This document shows, in pieces, positions 24,573 through 31,746 of a stretch of 44,895 bases of DNA (positions are counted from its first letter, which is position 1; every line of letters starts with the position of its first letter). Below the pieces are notes generated by a model. The model made no database searches and had not been told where the DNA came from. It saw nothing but the letters and a program-made list of their open reading frames with translations. The stretch lies in NCBI GenBank assembly GCA_045105075.1, contig JBGCDD010000103.1, positions 1-44,895 of the forward strand. The letters are read 5' to 3'. The position numbers and the translations under genes were made by a program. The stretch is from JBGCDD01 sp045105075. Lineage in GTDB: Bacteria; Pseudomonadota; Alphaproteobacteria; Rhodobacterales; Rhodobacteraceae.

Positions 24573-26105
24573 ATGAAAGATATCCTGAGCGAACTTGGAA
24601 ACCGTCGCACTGCGGCCCGGCTGGGTGGTGGGCAAAAGCGGATCGACGCGCAACATGCGCGCGGCAAGCTGACCGCCCGCGAACGTGTTGATCTGCTGCT
24701 GGATGAGGGCAGCTTTGAAGAGTTTGACATGTTCGTTACCCACCGTTGCACAGATTTTGGCATGGAAAAACAAAAGCCTGCAGGTGACGGCGTGGTCACG
24801 GGCTGGGGCACGATCAACGGTCGTCAGGTCTATGTGTTCAGTCAGGATTTCACGGTTTTGGGCGGCTCTGTGTCCGCCACGCATGCGCAGAAGATCTGCA
24901 AAATCATGGACATGGCCATGGAAAACGGAGCGCCTTTGATCGGGATCAACGATTCTGGTGGGGCGCGCATTCAGGAAGGCGTCGACAGTCTGGCCGGCTA
25001 CGGCGAGGTGTTTCAGCGAAACGTCATGGCCAGCGGCGTGGTGCCGCAGATCAGCCTGATCATGGGTCCTTGCGCAGGTGGTGCGGTGTATTCGCCGGCG
25101 ATGACCGATTTCATCTTTATGGTCAAAGACAGCAGTTACATGTTTGTGACCGGCCCGGACGTGGTGAAAACTGTCACAAACGAAGTTGTCACCGCCGAAG
25201 AACTGGGTGGCGCCAGCACGCACACGCGCAAGTCTTCTGTTGCAGATGCGGCTTTTGAAAACGACGTTGAGGCCCTGGCCGAAGCGCGCCGCCTGATTGA
25301 TTTCCTGCCCTCGTCCAATCGTGAAAAGCCGCCGAAACGCCCGTTCTTTGATGACCCGGCCCGGATTGAACCCAGCCTGGACACCTTGGTGCCCGACAAC
25401 CCCAACCAGCCCTATGACATGAAAGAACTGATCACCAAGCTGGCGGATGAGGGCGATTTTTACGAGATTCAGGCCGAATTTGCCAAGAACATCATCACCG
25501 GCTTTGTCCGTCTTGAAGGGCAGACCGTGGGCATTGTGGCCAACCAACCGATGGTTCTGGCGGGTGTGCTCGACATTGACAGTGCGCGCAAAGCCGCGCG
25601 ATTTGTGCGGTTCTGCGACTGCTTTGAGATCCCGCTGCTGACGCTGGTTGACGTGCCGGGTTTCTTGCCGGGCACCAAGCAGGAATATGATGGGGTGATC
25701 AAACACGGCGCCAAGCTGCTGTTTGCTTATGGCGAGGCGACGGTGCCCAAGGTCACGGTGATCACGCGCAAGGCCTATGGCGGCGCCTATGTGGTGATGA
25801 GTTCGAAACACCTGCGCGGTGATTTCAACTATGCTTGGCCCACATCGGAAGTGGCGGTGATGGGGGCCAAAGGGGCGACCGAGATCATTCACCGCGCGGA
25901 TGCGGGCGATGCGGAAAAGATCGCCCAGCACACGGCCGACTATGAGGCCCGCTTTGCCAACCCCTTTGTTGCTGCCGAACGGGGTTTCATCGACGAGGTG
26001 ATCCAGCCGCAATCGACCCGCAAACGCGTGGCGCGGGCCTTTGCTTCGCTGCGCGGCAAAAAGGCGCAGATGCCGTGGAAAAAGCACGACAATATTCCTT
26101 TGTGA
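24573..26105 (+). CDS. pccB: Propionyl-CoA carboxylase beta chain
   Basis: Carboxyltransferase subunit (510 residues, standard length) that moves CO2 from carboxybiotin to propionyl-CoA, giving (S)-methylmalonyl-CoA. The N half has the acyl-CoA site with GPCAGGAVYSPAMTDF, the oxyanion loop region, and the C half has the second crotonase fold with GFLPGTKQE, AYGGAYVVMSSKHL and AWPTSEVAVMGAKGA, which is the PccB rather than AccD type. The frame is open from 24462, but ATG at 24573 gives the usual MKDILSELGNRR start and has AGAGGG upstream. It begins the PCC locus; pccA follows 2.3 kb downstream. Confidence 0.95.
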   Translation: MKDILSELGNRRTAARLGGGQKRIDAQHARGKLTARERVDLLLDEGSFEEFDMFVTHRCTDFGMEKQKPAGDGVVTGWGTINGRQVYVFSQDFTVLGGSVSATHAQKICKIMDMAMENGAPLIGINDSGGARIQEGVDSLAGYGEVFQRNVMASGVVPQISLIMGPCAGGAVYSPAMTDFIFMVKDSSYMFVTGPDVVKTVTNEVVTAEELGGASTHTRKSSVADAAFENDVEALAEARRLIDFLPSSNREKPPKRPFFDDPARIEPSLDTLVPDNPNQPYDMKELITKLADEGDFYEIQAEFAKNIITGFVRLEGQTVGIVANQPMVLAGVLDIDSARKAARFVRFCDCFEIPLLTLVDVPGFLPGTKQEYDGVIKHGAKLLFAYGEATVPKVTVITRKAYGGAYVVMSSKHLRGDFNYAWPTSEVAVMGAKGATEIIHRADAGDAEKIAQHTADYEARFANPFVAAERGFIDEVIQPQSTRKRVARAFASLRGKKAQMPWKKHDNIPL

Positions 26106-26112
26106 GGCGGTC

Positions 26113-26511
26113 ATGACGAAGCTTTGGAAAAATCAGGCGTTCACCATTGCCCACGCGGATGACGGCAAGTTCGAAGGGCAGGGGCTGCGGCCGTTCTTTG
26201 AATATCGCCAGCTAGGCATCCCCGAAGCGACGGGCGGCAAGTTCGGCGCACATGTGATCCGCGCGGTGCCTGGCATGGAAAGTCCGGGCACCTGGCACAG
26301 TCACGATCTGGAGTTTCAGCTGGTTTACGTCACCAAGGGCTGGGTTGTGTTCGAATACGAAGGCACCGGCGAGCATGTGTTGCGCACGGGCTCGTGTGTG
26401 CTGCAGCCCCCCGGCATCATTCACCGCGAGGTGCGGCATTCGGATGATATGGAATTGATTGAGATTGTGTCACCTGCAACATTTGACACAGGCGATGAAA
26501 ACGCGCCATGA
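26113..26511 (+). CDS. Small cupin-domain protein
   Basis: Single-domain beta-barrel protein of 132 residues. The cupin metal motif is visible as GTWHSHDLEFQLVYVTKGWVVFEYEG (His, His and Glu ligands in the HxH...E arrangement) and the second half as LQPPGIIHREVRHSDD with a further His. The function is unknown; such proteins can be small isomerases or metabolite sensors. ATG at 26113 is eight bases after the pccB stop and has GAGGCGG upstream, so it belongs to the pccB transcript. Its stop overlaps the start of the next gene (ATGA). Confidence 0.82.
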   Translation: MTKLWKNQAFTIAHADDGKFEGQGLRPFFEYRQLGIPEATGGKFGAHVIRAVPGMESPGTWHSHDLEFQLVYVTKGWVVFEYEGTGEHVLRTGSCVLQPPGIIHREVRHSDDMELIEIVSPATFDTGDENAP

Positions 26512-26999
26512 TGGGAAACCCTCGCATAAGGTTAGCGCGCGCTGCGTGCGACGCGCAAGCAACCCCGACAGGAGGAGCTTTCTTCGGAAGGTGTCGGGGT
26601 TGCGTTATCATTTTGATCTTATGTGTTGCCAATGTGGGTCTTGCCAATATCGCGCCTGCCCATGCCGAAATTTCGGTGCCATCCGGGCAGGCCGTCACGC
26701 TTAACGAAGTTCTGATCGACGAAAACCCGGGCGAACGTTGGCTGCGGTTTCGCTTTGTTGCGCCTGCGATTGCGCGTGCGGGCGGGGCGATTTCCTATGA
26801 TCAGGCGGCGGCGGATATGGATCATTTGTGCGCGTCCCTGGCGCTGCCATATATGTCCGAGCAGGGTCTGAGCGCTGTGCGCATCGTGATTTCGATGATG
26901 GACCGCAGGGTTGATTTTGGGGCGCCCGCACCGGATGCCACGCAGTTTTTCGAAGCCTACCGGCCAGAAAATGCCACCTGCATCTGGGAGGAATTTTGA
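26508..26999 (+). CDS. Exported uncharacterised protein, DUF6497-like
   Basis: Predicted 163-residue periplasmic protein. A long N-region (1-31), a hydrophobic core (32-48) and APAHA before EIS suggest a signal peptide cleaved after residue 53. The mature part (SVPSGQAVTLNEVLIDE...WLRFRFVAP...ATQFFEAYRPE) resembles a Rhodobacterales family that I recall as DUF6497, sometimes mislabelled acetolactate synthase. Function unknown. The ATG overlaps the cupin stop. Codons 18-32 form a 12-bp perfect hairpin, which makes the N-terminal boundary uncertain: the true start may lie further downstream, although no good alternative start is visible. Confidence 0.68.
   Translation: MMGNPRIRLARAACDAQATPTGGAFFGRCRGCVIILILCVANVGLANIAPAHAEISVPSGQAVTLNEVLIDENPGERWLRFRFVAPAIARAGGAISYDQAAADMDHLCASLALPYMSEQGLSAVRIVISMMDRRVDFGAPAPDATQFFEAYRPENATCIWEEF
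26559..26603 (+). other. 12-bp perfect hairpin near the start of the DUF6497-like gene
   Basis: GCAACCCCGACA (26559-26570) pairs perfectly with TGTCGGGGTTGC (26592-26603). The 21-base loop contains GGAGGAG. No T-run follows. It may be an attenuator or processing signal between the cupin gene and the next gene, or chance within coding sequence. Confidence 0.55.
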
Positions 27000-27151
27000 T
27001 GCAGCCACAAGATCTTGCGGATCGTTCTTCAACGGCATGGGGTTTTGAGGCTTTGGAGTCACAACCGCCTTGCAAGGATCTGCTTTCGTATCATTTGAGC
27101 TCTGGTTGGACTATGCTTTGCGCGGGTCACCAACACGTGAGCCCGAGGCAG

Positions 27152-27171
27152 GCCGGGCGCAAATGCCCGGC
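27152..27171 (+). other. Hairpin upstream of the 46-residue lipoprotein gene
   Basis: GCCGGGC-GCAAAT-GCCCGGC: a 7-bp perfect GC-rich stem, 30 bases before the lipoprotein ATG and 150 bases after the previous stop. There is no T-run, so it is more likely a leader structure than a terminator. The rest of the gap 27000-27201 shows nothing recognisable. Confidence 0.5.
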
Positions 27172-27201
27172 TCATATGAACGGAAAGGAAAGATCAAGCA
27201 G

Positions 27202-27342
27202 ATGTCAAACAGCATCAAGATTGTCGCGCTTCTCGGCTTTGTCGCAGCAGTTGCGGCCTGTGGGAACCGACAGGAAGAATTTGTCGTGGTGGACCCCGAG
27301 CCCATCTCGCAAGAGCCGGTTTTCACCGGAAAATACAAGTAA
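27202..27342 (+). CDS. 46-residue lipoprotein of the PCC locus
   Basis: Very small exported lipoprotein. Residues 1-19 are a signal sequence with a basic residue (MSNSIKIV) and a hydrophobic core, and the lipobox VAAC puts the lipid on Cys20. The mature part is only about 27 residues, acidic then proline-rich (GNRQEEFVVVDPEPISQEPVF) and ends TGKYK. AAGGAAAG precedes the ATG. I recall similar mini-lipoproteins beside PCC genes in Rhodobacterales; no function is known to me. An upstream in-frame ATG at 27070 would put the signal sequence internally and was rejected. Confidence 0.75.
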   Translation: MSNSIKIVALLGFVAAVAACGNRQEEFVVVDPEPISQEPVFTGKYK

Positions 27343-27390
27343 GACCCCGGCGGAACTGGTCTATGGGCTGGTTTCGCCCCGGACACGTCG

Positions 27391-27759
27391 ATGCTGAAAC
27401 ATCGCGGCTTTCCGGGGCGCTTGCCGGGCACTGATTTTCAATTCACGATTCGACGCCCCAATCCAAAAGGGGTCACGCCGATCACCCGGCGCGAGCGTTT
27501 TGCCGATCGCAAACCTGCGGACCGGCGCGCCGATGCGGGGTTTCTGGCGGCTTTGGTCGAGCAATTTGGCGATGAGGTGTTTGAGCGCGGCAATCTGGAC
27601 GCGGGACGGTTGAGCTGGTTTTTTGGCCGTGAGGTGATTGCGGCGCAGGACCCGTTCGACCCGGCAAGCTACGATTCGTTGTTGCAATTGGATTTGCGGG
27701 TGGCACGGGCCAGTTTTCCCGAGGTTTTCGACCATGTTTCGCGTGAGGATTGGGCATGA
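27391..27759 (+). CDS. Uncharacterised 122-residue protein
   Basis: Soluble, basic at the N terminus (LKHRGFPGRLPGTDFQFTIRR), with a charged middle (RRERFADRKPADRRADAGF) and a C-terminal half that looks folded (FLAALVEQFGDEVFERGNL, LSWFFGREVIAAQDPFDP). No signal peptide or membrane segment and no motif that I recognise. The codon pattern is that of its neighbours and the opposite-frame readings look like shadows. There is no clear ribosome-binding site before the ATG. It is located between the two lipoprotein genes of the PCC locus and is followed by an intrinsic terminator 160 bases on. Confidence 0.65.
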   Translation: MLKHRGFPGRLPGTDFQFTIRRPNPKGVTPITRRERFADRKPADRRADAGFLAALVEQFGDEVFERGNLDAGRLSWFFGREVIAAQDPFDPASYDSLLQLDLRVARASFPEVFDHVSREDWA

Positions 27760-28099
27760 ATGCGCGTGCTGTTCCGATGCATCGGCGTGAAATGGCTCAT
27801 CGCCGGTTCGGCGAAAATACACGCTTGGCGTGCAATCAACTTCCTGTCATCGTCAAATTGCGGCAGAGGCCACCATCGACGGTCTCTGATGTAAACCACC
27901 TATTCCGTACCCCTTCCCTAGTCGGGCAGACCCACAATTATTTCGTGGGTCTGTCCGATTTTTCCTGTGCTCGCAGGGCTTTGGCAAAACGGCAGGGAAT
28001 TGCCGGTGATGCAGCTGCGCCCGGATTCCCCTTGTGCGCGCCACGGTCACAGGATCATCATCCCGCAACGTTCCAAAAATCAAAACAAGGACGGGCAGG
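27760..28099. other. 340-base gene-free stretch in the PCC locus
   Basis: No credible reading frame. It holds the intrinsic terminator described separately (27922-27963) and, beyond it, a small hairpin CGGCA-GGGAAT-TGCCG (about 27991-28006). The 160 bases before the terminator could be a 3' untranslated region or a short non-coding RNA; I see no clear promoter in it. Confidence 0.4.
27922..27963 (+). terminator. Intrinsic terminator downstream of the pccB transcript
   Basis: A 14-bp stem (27922-27935 with 27945-27958, one G-U pair; core GGCAGACCCAC against GTGGGTCTGTCC), 9-base loop, then five T residues (27959-27963). A textbook rho-independent terminator on the + strand. It separates the pccB group from the pccA group, so pccA probably has its own promoter. 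Confidence 0.88.
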
Positions 28100-28306
28100 A
28101 TGGACATTTGTAAACTTTGGGCGGCCTTGGCCGTCGTTGCGGCCTTTGCGGGCTGCGGACAAACAGTTGGCGAACAAGCGCTTTACGGCGCGGGCGCCGG
28201 CGCTTTGGGCTCGCTCGTCATGGAAGGCGATGTGGTCACAGGCGCGGCCCTGGGAGCAGCGGGAAACCTGCTTTATTGTCAAAAGAACCTGGGCGTTTGT
28301 AACTAA
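28100..28306 (+). CDS. 68-residue glycine-zipper lipoprotein
   Basis: Small exported protein: N-terminal MDICKLW, a hydrophobic stretch, and a lipobox-like FAGC with Cys19 as probable lipid site. The mature part contains a glycine/alanine zipper (GAGAGALGSLV...GAALGAAGNLL), typical of small outer-membrane-associated lipoproteins of the SLT/OsmB-like kind, and ends in YCQKNLGVCN with two Cys that could form a disulfide. ATG at 28100 follows AAGGACGGGCAGG. It lies after the terminator and 114 bases before pccA, so it may lead the pccA transcript. Confidence 0.75.
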   Translation: MDICKLWAALAVVAAFAGCGQTVGEQALYGAGAGALGSLVMEGDVVTGAALGAAGNLLYCQKNLGVCN

Positions 28307-28351
28307 GGCAAAGCCTTCGGCGCACGCCGCTTTATCATTTCATAACGCGCT

Positions 28352-28383
28352 CGGCGCGGCCTGCTTTGGTGCAGGTCGCGCCG
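28352..28383 (+). other. Strong hairpin in the pccA leader
   Basis: CGGCGCGGCCTGC (28352-28364) pairs with GCAGGTCGCGCCG (28371-28383) over 13 bp with one G-U pair; loop TTTGGT. It ends 37 bases before the pccA ATG and has no T-run. It could be a Rho-blocking, RNase-protecting or attenuating structure between the lipoprotein gene and pccA. Confidence 0.65.
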
Positions 28384-28420
28384 TGTCGCGTTTGGCACCA
28401 AAAACTGCAAAGGACACCGC

Positions 28421-30424
28421 ATGTTCACCAAGATCCTGATCGCAAATCGGGGCGAAATCGCCTGCCGGGTCATCAAGACCGCCCGTAAAATGGGCATTGA
28501 AACAGTCGCGATCTATTCCGATGCGGATCGGCAGGCCTTGCATGTGCAAATGGCGGATGAGGCGGTGCACATCGGCCCGCCCCCGGCCAATCAGTCCTAC
28601 ATTGTGATTGAAAAGGTGATGGAGGCGGTCCGCGCTTCGGGCGCGCAGGCAGTACATCCGGGCTATGGTTTTTTGTTCGATAACGCCCGTTTTGCCGAAG
28701 CTTTGGCCGCCGAAGGGGTGGCTTTTGTCGGCCCGCCGGTGGGCGCGATCGAAAAGATGGGCGACAAGATCACCAGCAAGAAGATCGCCCAAGAAGCGGA
28801 CGTGTCGACCGTGCCCGGCTATATGGGGCTGATCGAGGATGCGGACGAGGCGGTGAAGATCTCCAACCAGATCGGCTATCCTGTGATGCTGAAAGCCAGT
28901 GCCGGCGGCGGGGGCAAGGGCATGCGCATCGCCTGGAACGATACCGAGGCGCGCGAAGGGTTCCAGAGTTCGAAGAATGAAGCGGCCAACAGCTTTGGTG
29001 ATGACCGGATTTTCATAGAAAAGTTCGTCACCCAGCCGCGCCACATCGAAATTCAGGTGCTGTGCGATGCCCATGGCAACGGCATTTATCTGGGCGAGCG
29101 CGAGTGTTCGATCCAGCGGCGCAACCAGAAAGTGGTCGAAGAAGCGCCAAGCCCGTTCCTTGATGAAGCCACGCGCAAGGCGATGGGCGAACAGGCCGTC
29201 GCACTTGCTCAGGCGGTGGGGTATACCAGCGCGGGCACGGTGGAATTCATCGTTGATGGCGACAAGAATTTCTATTTCCTGGAAATGAACACCCGCCTGC
29301 AGGTGGAACACCCTGTGACTGAGTTGATCACCGACGTTGATCTGGTCGAACAGATGATCCGCGTGGCCAATGGTGAACCGCTGAGCATCACTCAGGCGGA
29401 TGTCAAACTGAACGGCTGGGCCATCGAAAACCGGCTTTATGCCGAAGATCCCTATCGCGGGTTTTTGCCCTCGATCGGCCGTCTGACCCGCTATCGCCCG
29501 CCCGCAGAAGTGGTCGAAGACAGTCATGTGGTGCGCAATGACACCGGCGTCTACGAGGGCGGCGAGATCAGCATGTATTACGATCCGATGATCGCCAAGC
29601 TGTGCACCTGGGCGCCCACCCGGCTTGAGGCAATCGAGCGGATGCGCGTGGCGTTGGACAGCTTTGAGGTTGAGGGCATCGGGCACAATTTGCCGTTTTT
29701 GTCGGCGGTGATGGATCACCCCAAGTTTATCTCGGGTGACATGACAACGGCTTTCATCGCCGAAGAATATCCCGATGGTTTTGAAGGGGTTAGCCTGCCG
29801 AACGAGGATCAGCGGCGCATTGCGGCAGCCTGTGCGGCGATGCACCGTGTGGCGGAAATCCGGCGCACCCGGGTGTCGGGGCGCATGGACAATCATGAAC
29901 GCAAAGTCGGCACCGATTGGGTGGTCAATATGGGCGGTGAAAACGCTTGGCCGGTGCAGGTTCTGGCGGATCAGGGCGGCTCAACCATCCGCTTTGAAGA
30001 GGGTGACGACTTGCGCGTGACGGGCGATTGGACGCCGGGCGATCAGCTGGCCAATATGGTTGTTGGCAGTGTGCCTTTGGTGCTGAAGGTTGGCAAGGTC
30101 AGCGGCGGCTTTCGCATCCGCTCGCGCGGTGCCGATCTGGTGGTGCATGTGCGCACGCCGCGTCAGGCTGAATTGGCCGATCTGATGCCCGAGAAAGTGG
30201 CGCCTGATACGTCGCGTCTGTTGCTGTGTCCGATGCCGGGCCTTGTGGTCAAAGTGGAAGTGGCCGTGGGCGATGAGGTGCAAGAGGGCCAGTCGCTGTG
30301 CACCATCGAGGCGATGAAAATGGAAAACATTTTGCGGGCTGAACGCAAGGGCGTGGTGGCCAAGATCAACGCAGATGCAGGCGACAGTCTGGCGGTGGAC
30401 GATGTGATTATGGAGTTTGAATAA
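28421..30424 (+). CDS. pccA: Propionyl-CoA carboxylase alpha chain (biotin carboxylase plus biotin carrier)
   Basis: 667-residue biotin-dependent subunit that carboxylates its own biotin with ATP and bicarbonate and passes CO2 to PccB. Biotin carboxylase domain at 1-450, starting MFTKILIANRGEIACRV, with the ATP-grasp loop GGGGKGM (162-168) and the catalytic segment EMNTRLQVEHPVTE. A middle BT-type domain (about 460-580) links it to PccB, which identifies it as PCC alpha and not AccC. The carrier domain is at 590-667 with the biotinylated Lys633 in EAMKME. AAAGGA precedes the ATG. Full family length. Confidence 0.95.
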   Translation: MFTKILIANRGEIACRVIKTARKMGIETVAIYSDADRQALHVQMADEAVHIGPPPANQSYIVIEKVMEAVRASGAQAVHPGYGFLFDNARFAEALAAEGVAFVGPPVGAIEKMGDKITSKKIAQEADVSTVPGYMGLIEDADEAVKISNQIGYPVMLKASAGGGGKGMRIAWNDTEAREGFQSSKNEAANSFGDDRIFIEKFVTQPRHIEIQVLCDAHGNGIYLGERECSIQRRNQKVVEEAPSPFLDEATRKAMGEQAVALAQAVGYTSAGTVEFIVDGDKNFYFLEMNTRLQVEHPVTELITDVDLVEQMIRVANGEPLSITQADVKLNGWAIENRLYAEDPYRGFLPSIGRLTRYRPPAEVVEDSHVVRNDTGVYEGGEISMYYDPMIAKLCTWAPTRLEAIERMRVALDSFEVEGIGHNLPFLSAVMDHPKFISGDMTTAFIAEEYPDGFEGVSLPNEDQRRIAAACAAMHRVAEIRRTRVSGRMDNHERKVGTDWVVNMGGENAWPVQVLADQGGSTIRFEEGDDLRVTGDWTPGDQLANMVVGSVPLVLKVGKVSGGFRIRSRGADLVVHVRTPRQAELADLMPEKVAPDTSRLLLCPMPGLVVKVEVAVGDEVQEGQSLCTIEAMKMENILRAERKGVVAKINADAGDSLAVDDVIMEFE

Positions 30425-30430
30425 CACCTT

Positions 30431-31009
30431 ATGGCGGGCGAGGCGTGGATAGGCCCTGCGATCATCGCGGCGGTGATTGCGGCGCTGATCAACGTTGTGG
30501 GCTGGTTTGTCACCGGCCAGCGCGAGCGTGCGTCTGAACGGCGCCGCCGGATCGAGCGGCGCAATGACATGCAAACCGCGTTGCGCGCCGAAATCCAGCA
30601 CTATGTTGATATCCTGTCGAACCCACAATTTGATCTGAACGCGATCTGGAGCGAAGTGGTCGGCCAGATGGAGCGCGATGCAGGCTACGTGCCGTTGGTG
30701 CCATCTGAGCGCAACGATACCGTGTTCCGGGTTATTTTACGCGATGTGCACATTCTGCCTGAACCGGTGATCCAGCCGGTTGTGCGCTATTACAATCAGG
30801 TGTTTGCGATTGATGCCATGATCGAGGATTTGCGCGCAGAGTCATTTCACAACACCGATCAGGTGCAGCGTATCAAGATGTATACAGATTATATTTCGCT
30901 CAAGCTCGAAGCTTTGGAGCAGGGGCGCGATGCTTTGGCGGCGCTCAGCGCAAGCCTGGGCGCGCCTGCGATCAGTATCCCGGCCGTGGCCCGGTCTGAC
31001 CAGCGGTAG
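30431..31009 (+). CDS. Membrane-anchored uncharacterised protein
   Basis: 192 residues. One N-terminal membrane helix (about 7-28, IGPAIIAAVIAALINVVGWFV), then a strongly basic stretch (RERASERRRRIERR) that should stay in the cytosol, then a mostly helical soluble domain of about 145 residues (DMQTALRAEIQHYVDIL...). I do not recognise a family. It starts six bases after the pccA stop, so it should be in the same transcript, but no obvious ribosome-binding site is present. Its link to propionyl-CoA metabolism is unknown. Confidence 0.68.
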   Translation: MAGEAWIGPAIIAAVIAALINVVGWFVTGQRERASERRRRIERRNDMQTALRAEIQHYVDILSNPQFDLNAIWSEVVGQMERDAGYVPLVPSERNDTVFRVILRDVHILPEPVIQPVVRYYNQVFAIDAMIEDLRAESFHNTDQVQRIKMYTDYISLKLEALEQGRDALAALSASLGAPAISIPAVARSDQR

Positions 31010-31122
31010 GGGGCGGGGATTTTGGCGTCTTTGACATATCCGGGTCCATCCTGCGTTGCGTGGGCATCGTTTTACCCTGACGCCTATAACATAGGGGCAA
31101 AGGCATTAATTTGCAATGAATC

Positions 31123-31569
31123 TCAGCCCTCACCACGGCGTTCTTGTTCCTCGCGCTGGCGCATGGGCATCTTGTCGATGGTGCGGGTGATCTCGCGCAC
31201 GGTCCAGGGCAGGGGTTTGCGCAGCTTCACACCGCCATCCTTGCCCACCAGCACCAACATGAAACCACGCGGGCGCAATTTGGTGCGCAAGGTCGAGCGC
31301 GCATCAGGGTCTGTATCGGTCAGAATCACCACGTCGCGGGTCTCCAATTCGTCCATGCGCGCGCTCAGCAACTCCATTTGTTCGTCAAAACGCGGGTCGT
31401 CCGGACTGTCGGAAAACACCACGATGGGCCGTTTAGTCCATAAAAATTCACTTAAATCGCTATCACCAGCCGGGCGCACCATCGCAGGGTCCTCGCTTTT
31501 GACCGAGTCTTGTGCCATCGCGGTCAGCGGTAAAAGTGTAGATAAAACAAAGGCAAGCGTGCGGGTCAT
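31123..31569 (-). CDS. DUF4174-domain secreted protein
   Basis: 148 residues with a signal peptide (1-19, MTRTLAFVLSTLLPLTAMA, cleavage before QDS). The mature part is a thioredoxin-like fold of the DUF4174 type (KRPIVVFSDSPDDPRFDEQ, RDVVILTDTDP, FMLVLVGKDGGVKLRKP) without a CxxC pair, so not a disulfide oxidoreductase. Function unknown; periplasmic. The ATG at 31569 has AGGAG five bases upstream on the minus strand. It is transcribed against the PCC genes. Confidence 0.82.
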   Translation of the reverse strand: MTRTLAFVLSTLLPLTAMAQDSVKSEDPAMVRPAGDSDLSEFLWTKRPIVVFSDSPDDPRFDEQMELLSARMDELETRDVVILTDTDPDARSTLRTKLRPRGFMLVLVGKDGGVKLRKPLPWTVREITRTIDKMPMRQREEQERRGEG

Positions 31570-31746
31570 GAGGTCTCCTGTCCAGGCAAATATAAGCCCG
31601 TCTCGGTCGATTGCGACACCTCATTTCAGCACGGGTGGTAAAAATTTTAACATTAAGCGCTTTGTCAGAGGTTACAGGTGACGTTGGCCTTCACCCCTGA
31701 CTTGTGGTCGCGTTTTGCGGTCGCAGTCCCAAGGACGGAGCCGAAC

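Noticed and set aside
24453..26114. 553-codon open frame opposite pccB
   Set aside because: Exact mirror of pccB; low-complexity His/Arg/Gly-rich translation with no family features. GC-rich codon bias leaves the antisense frame open. The same applies to the frames opposite pccA (28340-29896) and mcmA (32354-34948).
31068..31090. TATAAC at 31085 as a promoter
   Set aside because: No -35 box at the right distance and no + strand gene begins nearby.
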